Shown: positions 5,006 through 8,385 of the stretch, in pieces
How positions within the stretch are numbered: the stretch's first letter is position 1
How the letters are laid out: each line of letters starts with the position of its first letter
Assembly (NCBI GenBank): GCA_013695055.1
Contig: JACDBF010000038.1
Location: 1 to 8,385, forward strand
DNA length: 8,385 nt
Reading direction: 5' to 3'
Source of the DNA: Actinomycetota bacterium
Lineage (GTDB): Bacteria; Actinomycetota; CADDZG01; WHSQ01
Position numbers and translations under genes: made by a program
The notes under the pieces: generated by a model
What the model was told of the DNA's origin: nothing
Databases searched by the model: none
Seen by the model: only the letters and a program-made list of their open reading frames with translations

Positions 5006-5954
5006 ACTTGGCCCCGGACTTAGCGCCGGGCTCACGCGTATCGATGAAGCCCTCGAGGTGGCGTCTCGGAGAGTCCTCGTCCAGCTCGGCAAGCCGGCGC
5101 AAGAGATCCTTGTGGGGCTTGCTGAGCTTCTGTGGCACTTCGACGTTCAGCTTGACGAGAAGATCACCCGTGCCCCCGCGTTGTCTCGGAGCGCCCCTTT
5201 CTTTGACTCTCAGGATCTTCCCGGAGTTGCTGCCCGCGGGAACCTTGACGGTGACCGAACCATCGATGGTGGGCACCTCAACCCTCGCTCCGAGAGCAGC
5301 TTCGGTGAAGGTCAGTGGAAGCGTAAGCAGGATGTCGCCGTTCGATCCCCGTCCAAAAACCGGGTGCTCTTCTACGTGCACGCGCACGTAGAGATCTCCC
5401 GGCGAGCCTCCGTTGGTTGCGGGTCCGCCTTTTCCGGCAACCTTGATGCGCGCGCCGTCGGTGACCCCGGGCGGAACCCTGACCTTGGTGCCGGTGTTCA
5501 GCGTCAGAGATGCGCCCTGCACTGCATCGTCGAAAGAGAGCGTGGTCTCGGTCTGGAGGTCTTGCCCGTGCGACCGGAAACCGAAGCCGCGGCCCCCTCC
5601 GCTGAGAAGGTCGTCAAATATGCTTCCGACGCGATCATCTCCGAGGATGTCTCCGATGTTGACGCGAACTCCTCCGCCCTGATTGGGGCCGAAGCCGTAG
5701 ATTCGCTCGCCACCGGCTTCCACGAGACGGCGGAACTCGTTGTACTCAGCGCGCTTCTCGTCGTTCGACAACACCGAATGAGCTTCCGAGATCTCTTTGA
5801 AGCGAACCTCGGCTGAAGAGTCGCCCTCGTTGGCGTCCGGATGATACTTCTGCGCGAGCTTCCGGTAGGCGCGTTTGATCTCGTCCTTAGTCGCATCCTT
5901 GCCGACTCCCAGGACCGCGTAGTAATCCTTGTCGGCCCAATCCCGCTGCGACAT
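5004..5954 (-). CDS. dnaJ: DnaJ-type co-chaperone without zinc fingers (CbpA-like class B)
   Basis: The protein has 316 residues. The J domain spans about 9-72 (DYYAVLGVGKDATKDEIKRA), with HPD at 38-40 that stimulates DnaK ATPase. A G-rich linker follows to about 129. The C-terminal substrate-binding region begins at LQTETTLSFDDAVQGASL (133-150). After that, where class A DnaJ proteins carry four CxxCxGxG repeats, the sequence goes straight to VRVPPGVTDGARIKV. The protein contains no cysteine. It is thus a class B (CbpA/DnaJ2-like) protein, shorter than the 370-400 residues of typical actinobacterial operon DnaJ1. The gene follows grpE after 2 bases, with GAGGG (5965-5961) 6 bases before the ATG, and is followed 8 bases later by hspR. 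It delivers substrates to the DnaK encoded upstream. Confidence 0.93.
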   Translation of the reverse strand: MSQRDWADKDYYAVLGVGKDATKDEIKRAYRKLAQKYHPDANEGDSSAEVRFKEISEAHSVLSNDEKRAEYNEFRRLVEAGGERIYGFGPNQGGGVRVNIGDILGDDRVGSIFDDLLSGGGRGFGFRSHGQDLQTETTLSFDDAVQGASLTLNTGTKVRVPPGVTDGARIKVAGKGGPATNGGSPGDLYVRVHVEEHPVFGRGSNGDILLTLPLTFTEAALGARVEVPTIDGSVTVKVPAGSNSGKILRVKERGAPRQRGGTGDLLVKLNVEVPQKLSKPHKDLLRRLAELDEDSPRRHLEGFIDTREPGAKSGAK

Positions 5955-5956
5955 GA

Positions 5957-6550
5957 CTAGCCCTCGGCGATGTCGGGTTCGGGGGCTTCGATCGGGCGAG
6001 CAACCGAGACCATGGCGGGCCGGAGCACCCGGTCGTGAATCATGTACCCACGCCTCAGCACTCGTGCCGACATCGGCTCGTCAACGCTCTCGTCCTCAAA
6101 AGCCTCGAAGGCCTCGTGCACGTTGGGATCGAAGCGCACGTCTTGCGCGGGAATCTCCTTGACTCCTTCCTCTTCGAGCGTGGCGCGCAGCTGCTTGTAG
6201 ACCATCTCAATGCCCGGCCCCCCTTCGCCGTGAGCCAGTGCGGCCTCGAAGTTATCGAGGGCCGGAAGAATCTTCTCGATGAGGCGGCCGGACGCTCGCG
6301 TGGCCACGGCCATCTGATCGCGCGCCACTCGCTTTCGGTAGTTGTCGAAGTCGGCTTGGAGCCTGCGAAGATCATCGAGGTAGTCGGGTTCGGCAATCAC
6401 CGTCTCTTCGATCTCAACCGCCGGCTCCTCCGAGGGTACGGCGGCGGGCTCCTCCGACGCTACAGAGGCCTGCGCCGCCGAAGAGTTTCCGGCGGCACGC
6501 CGCTTGTCCTGCACCTTGATCTTCCCGGTCCCGCGTTGGTTGTCGGGCAT
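5957..6550 (-). CDS. grpE: GrpE nucleotide-exchange factor
   Basis: The 197-residue protein releases ADP from DnaK and works as a dimer. Residues 1-55 are a disordered leader rich in Ala, Ser, Glu and Pro, with an imperfect SEEPA repeat (32-36 and 40-44). Residues from about 56 to 105 (LDDLRRLQADFDNYRKRV onward) are the long dimerising helix. The beta-wing that contacts DnaK includes FDPNVHEAFEAF (140-151) and the family signature through VLRRGYMIHDRVLRPAMVSV (164-183). The ATG at 6550 overlaps the dnaK stop by one base (TAATG), and there is no separate Shine-Dalgarno sequence, so translation is probably coupled to dnaK. That overlap and the family fit support this start. Confidence 0.95.
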   Translation of the reverse strand: MPDNQRGTGKIKVQDKRRAAGNSSAAQASVASEEPAAVPSEEPAVEIEETVIAEPDYLDDLRRLQADFDNYRKRVARDQMAVATRASGRLIEKILPALDNFEAALAHGEGGPGIEMVYKQLRATLEEEGVKEIPAQDVRFDPNVHEAFEAFEDESVDEPMSARVLRRGYMIHDRVLRPAMVSVARPIEAPEPDIAEG

Positions 6551-8385
6551 TAGGCAGTCTGCTCCCGGTCGTCGTCATCGACGATCTCGGCATCGACGAC
6601 ATCATCTTGCCCACCCTCAGCCGTTCCCGGCTGAGCAGTCTGGTTCTGCTGCGCCTGCTGATACAGAACCTCGGCGAACTTCTGAGATGCGGTTACGAGC
6701 TGCTCGGTTGTCTGCTTGATGCGGTCGATGTCGGAACCCTTCATCGCCTCTTTGGTGTCGTTCAGGGCGCTTTCGATCCGCTCACGATCCTGAGCCTCGA
6801 GCTTTTCGCCGTGCTCTGTCAGCGACTTCTCGGTCTGGTAGATGGCCGCGTCGGCCTGGTTCTTGGCCTCCGCCTCGGCGCGCTTCGCCTTGTCCTCCTC
6901 GGCGTGAGCCTCTGCCTCTCGCATCATGCGCTGAATCTCGTCGCCGGCCAGCTTGGTCCCGCCGGTGATGGTCATGGACTGCTGCTGTCCCGTCCCGAGG
7001 TCCTTCGCGCTCACGTTCACGATCCCGTTTGCATCGATGTCAAAGCTGACTTCGATCTGCGGAAGCCCGCGAGGTGACGGCGCTATGCCGACTAATTGGA
7101 AACGGCCCAGGGACTTGTTGCGGTACGCCATCTCGGCTTCGCCCTGCAGCACGTGTATCTCCACCGAAGGCTGGTTGTCCTCCGCAGTCGTGAATATCTC
7201 TGAGCGCTTGGTTGGAATGGTCGTGTTGCGCTCGATGAGCCGCGTGAAGATCGAGCCTTTGGTTTCAACTCCCAAGCTCAATGGGGTCACGTCGAGCAGC
7301 AGGACATCCTTCACATCGCCCTTCAGGACACCGGCCTGAATGGCAGCCCCAACTGCGACGACCTCGTCGGGATTGACGCCCTGGTGCGGCTCTTGGCCGC
7401 CGGTCAGGTCCTTGACGAGGGTTCGCACCATCGGCATACGCGTGGAGCCTCCGACCAAGATCACGTGGTCGATATCGTTGACCGAGATGTTGGCATCCTT
7501 GACCGCCTGATTGAACGGGTCGCGACAAGAATCGAGGAGGTCTTCGGTCATGCGCTCGAATTCCGTACGAGACAGCGTCTCGTCGAGGTGTAGCGGGCCC
7601 TGTTCGGTTGCCGTGATGAAGGGCAGGTTGATAGTGGTGGATTGTGTCGAGGAGAGCTCGACCTTGGCCTTCTCGGCCGCTTCCTTCAACCGTTGCAGCG
7701 CCATCTTGTCCTTCGAGAGATCGACGCCGTGGGCGTTCTGGAAGCTCTTCACGAGGTGATCGATGACGCGCTGGTCCCAGTCGTCGCCACCTAGCTGGCT
7801 GTTGCCCGATGTCGAGCGCACCTCGAAGACGCCGTCTCCAAGATCGAGCAGCGACACATCGAAGGTGCCGCCGCCGAGGTCGAAGACGAGAATGGTCTGC
7901 TCCTCGCTACCGGCCTTGTCGAGACCGTACGCCAGCGCGGCAGCGGTCGGCTCGTTGATGATTCTCAAGACCTCGAGACCGGCGATCTGCCCCGCTTCCT
8001 TGGTGGCCTGACGCTGAGCGTCGTCGAAGTAAGCCGGCACCGTGATCACGGCTTCGGTCACATTGTCGCCGAGATAGGCCTCGGCATCGGCCTTGAGCTT
8101 TTGGAGAATGCGGGCAGAGATCTCCTGGGGCGAATATCCCTTGCCCTCGATTGTCTCCTTGTGGTCGGTGCCCATCTGTCGCTTGACGGAACGAATCGTG
8201 CGGTCGGGGTTGGTGATCGCCTGACGCTTTGCGACCTCGCCGACGAGCACCTCGCCCGCCTTCGAGAACGCGACGACCGATGGGGTGGTTCTGGCCCCCT
8301 CGGCGTTGGGGATCACTGCAGGCTCCCCACCTTCCAGCACGGCCACGACCGAGTTGGTCGTCCCGAGGTCGATTCCTACGGCTTT
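6550..8385 (-). CDS. dnaK: Chaperone DnaK (Hsp70), lacking only the first codons at the right edge
   Basis: 611 residues are visible; the first codon at the edge is Lys of KAVGIDLGTTNSVVAVLEGG, so only the initiator and perhaps one to three residues are outside. Counting from that Lys, the phosphate loop GIDLGTTN is at 4-11, FDLGGGTFD at 168-176 and VILVGGSTRMP at 308-318. The interdomain linker VLLLDVTPL is at 361-369. The substrate-binding beta domain and helical lid follow, and the acidic tail ends EIVDDDDREQTA. The region between RQMGTDHKE and YSPQEISAR is short, the deletion typical of Gram-positive bacteria, compared with the roughly 24-residue longer E. coli form. DDWDQR and EVLYQQAQQ are close to actinobacterial proteins. 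It is the first gene of the chaperone operon. An in-frame GTG at 8346 is internal, not the start. Confidence 0.97.
   Translation of the reverse strand, partial: KAVGIDLGTTNSVVAVLEGGEPAVIPNAEGARTTPSVVAFSKAGEVLVGEVAKRQAITNPDRTIRSVKRQMGTDHKETIEGKGYSPQEISARILQKLKADAEAYLGDNVTEAVITVPAYFDDAQRQATKEAGQIAGLEVLRIINEPTAAALAYGLDKAGSEEQTILVFDLGGGTFDVSLLDLGDGVFEVRSTSGNSQLGGDDWDQRVIDHLVKSFQNAHGVDLSKDKMALQRLKEAAEKAKVELSSTQSTTINLPFITATEQGPLHLDETLSRTEFERMTEDLLDSCRDPFNQAVKDANISVNDIDHVILVGGSTRMPMVRTLVKDLTGGQEPHQGVNPDEVVAVGAAIQAGVLKGDVKDVLLLDVTPLSLGVETKGSIFTRLIERNTTIPTKRSEIFTTAEDNQPSVEIHVLQGEAEMAYRNKSLGRFQLVGIAPSPRGLPQIEVSFDIDANGIVNVSAKDLGTGQQQSMTITGGTKLAGDEIQRMMREAEAHAEEDKAKRAEAEAKNQADAAIYQTEKSLTEHGEKLEAQDRERIESALNDTKEAMKGSDIDRIKQTTEQLVTASQKFAEVLYQQAQQNQTAQPGTAEGGQDDVVDAEIVDDDDREQTA

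Noticed and set aside
4875..5816. Long rightward open frame of 313 codons
   Set aside because: It lies almost wholly antisense to dnaJ, whose domains are clear. Long antisense frames are expected in GC-rich genes.
6420..6470. Short imperfect direct repeat in the 5' part of grpE
   Set aside because: It encodes two copies of SEEPA in the disordered GrpE leader. Such low-complexity repeats are common and need no separate element.
6035..6553. Rightward open frame of 172 codons
   Set aside because: It is antisense to grpE over its whole length, with low-complexity composition and no recognisable motif.
6550..8385. HAIR or CIRCE operators for the chaperone genes
   Set aside because: I found no CTTGAGT-type inverted repeat or CIRCE element. 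The dnaK promoter lies beyond the right edge, so their absence here says nothing.

Overview
The window looks like part of the chromosome of a GC-rich, probably uncultured member of the Actinomycetota. The evidence is a mycothiol-conjugate amidase (Mca) N-terminus, a class II (AroG type) DAHP synthase, and a dnaK-grpE-dnaJ-hspR operon that carries its own HspR repressor. DnaK also has the short ATPase-domain form typical of Gram-positive bacteria. Many genes start with GTG, and spacing is very tight, with no gap above about 40 bases. I see no mobile elements, rRNA, tRNA or CRISPR.

Left part (1-965): the start of mca runs leftward off the window. It is head to head with a small four-helix membrane protein. 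The two starts lie 19 bases apart around a nearly symmetric pair of -10 elements that fits a bidirectional, leaderless promoter.

Middle (1003-3609): threonine ammonia-lyase (ilvA, leftward) and class II DAHP synthase (aroG, rightward) form a second head-to-head pair, 9 bases apart. They cover the entry to isoleucine synthesis (or threonine breakdown) and the first step of the shikimate pathway.

Right part (3606-8385, all leftward): a heat-shock operon in the order dnaK (missing only its first few codons at the window edge), grpE, dnaJ, hspR, then a small alpha/beta hydrolase, then a short gene that ordinary ORF calling misses. That last gene (3606-3836) encodes a 76-residue SelW-like (Rdx family) protein with an in-frame UGA exactly at the Sec position of its CxxU motif. 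Sixteen bases after the UGA is a 5-bp hairpin with a GGUCU loop, the same loop sequence as in the E. coli fdhF SECIS. I read it as a genuine selenoprotein, which implies that this organism has selenocysteine machinery elsewhere in the genome.

The main points of interest are the hidden selenoprotein at the end of the chaperone operon, the symmetric leaderless promoter, and a DnaJ without zinc fingers in a dnaK operon where actinobacteria usually have the zinc-finger form.
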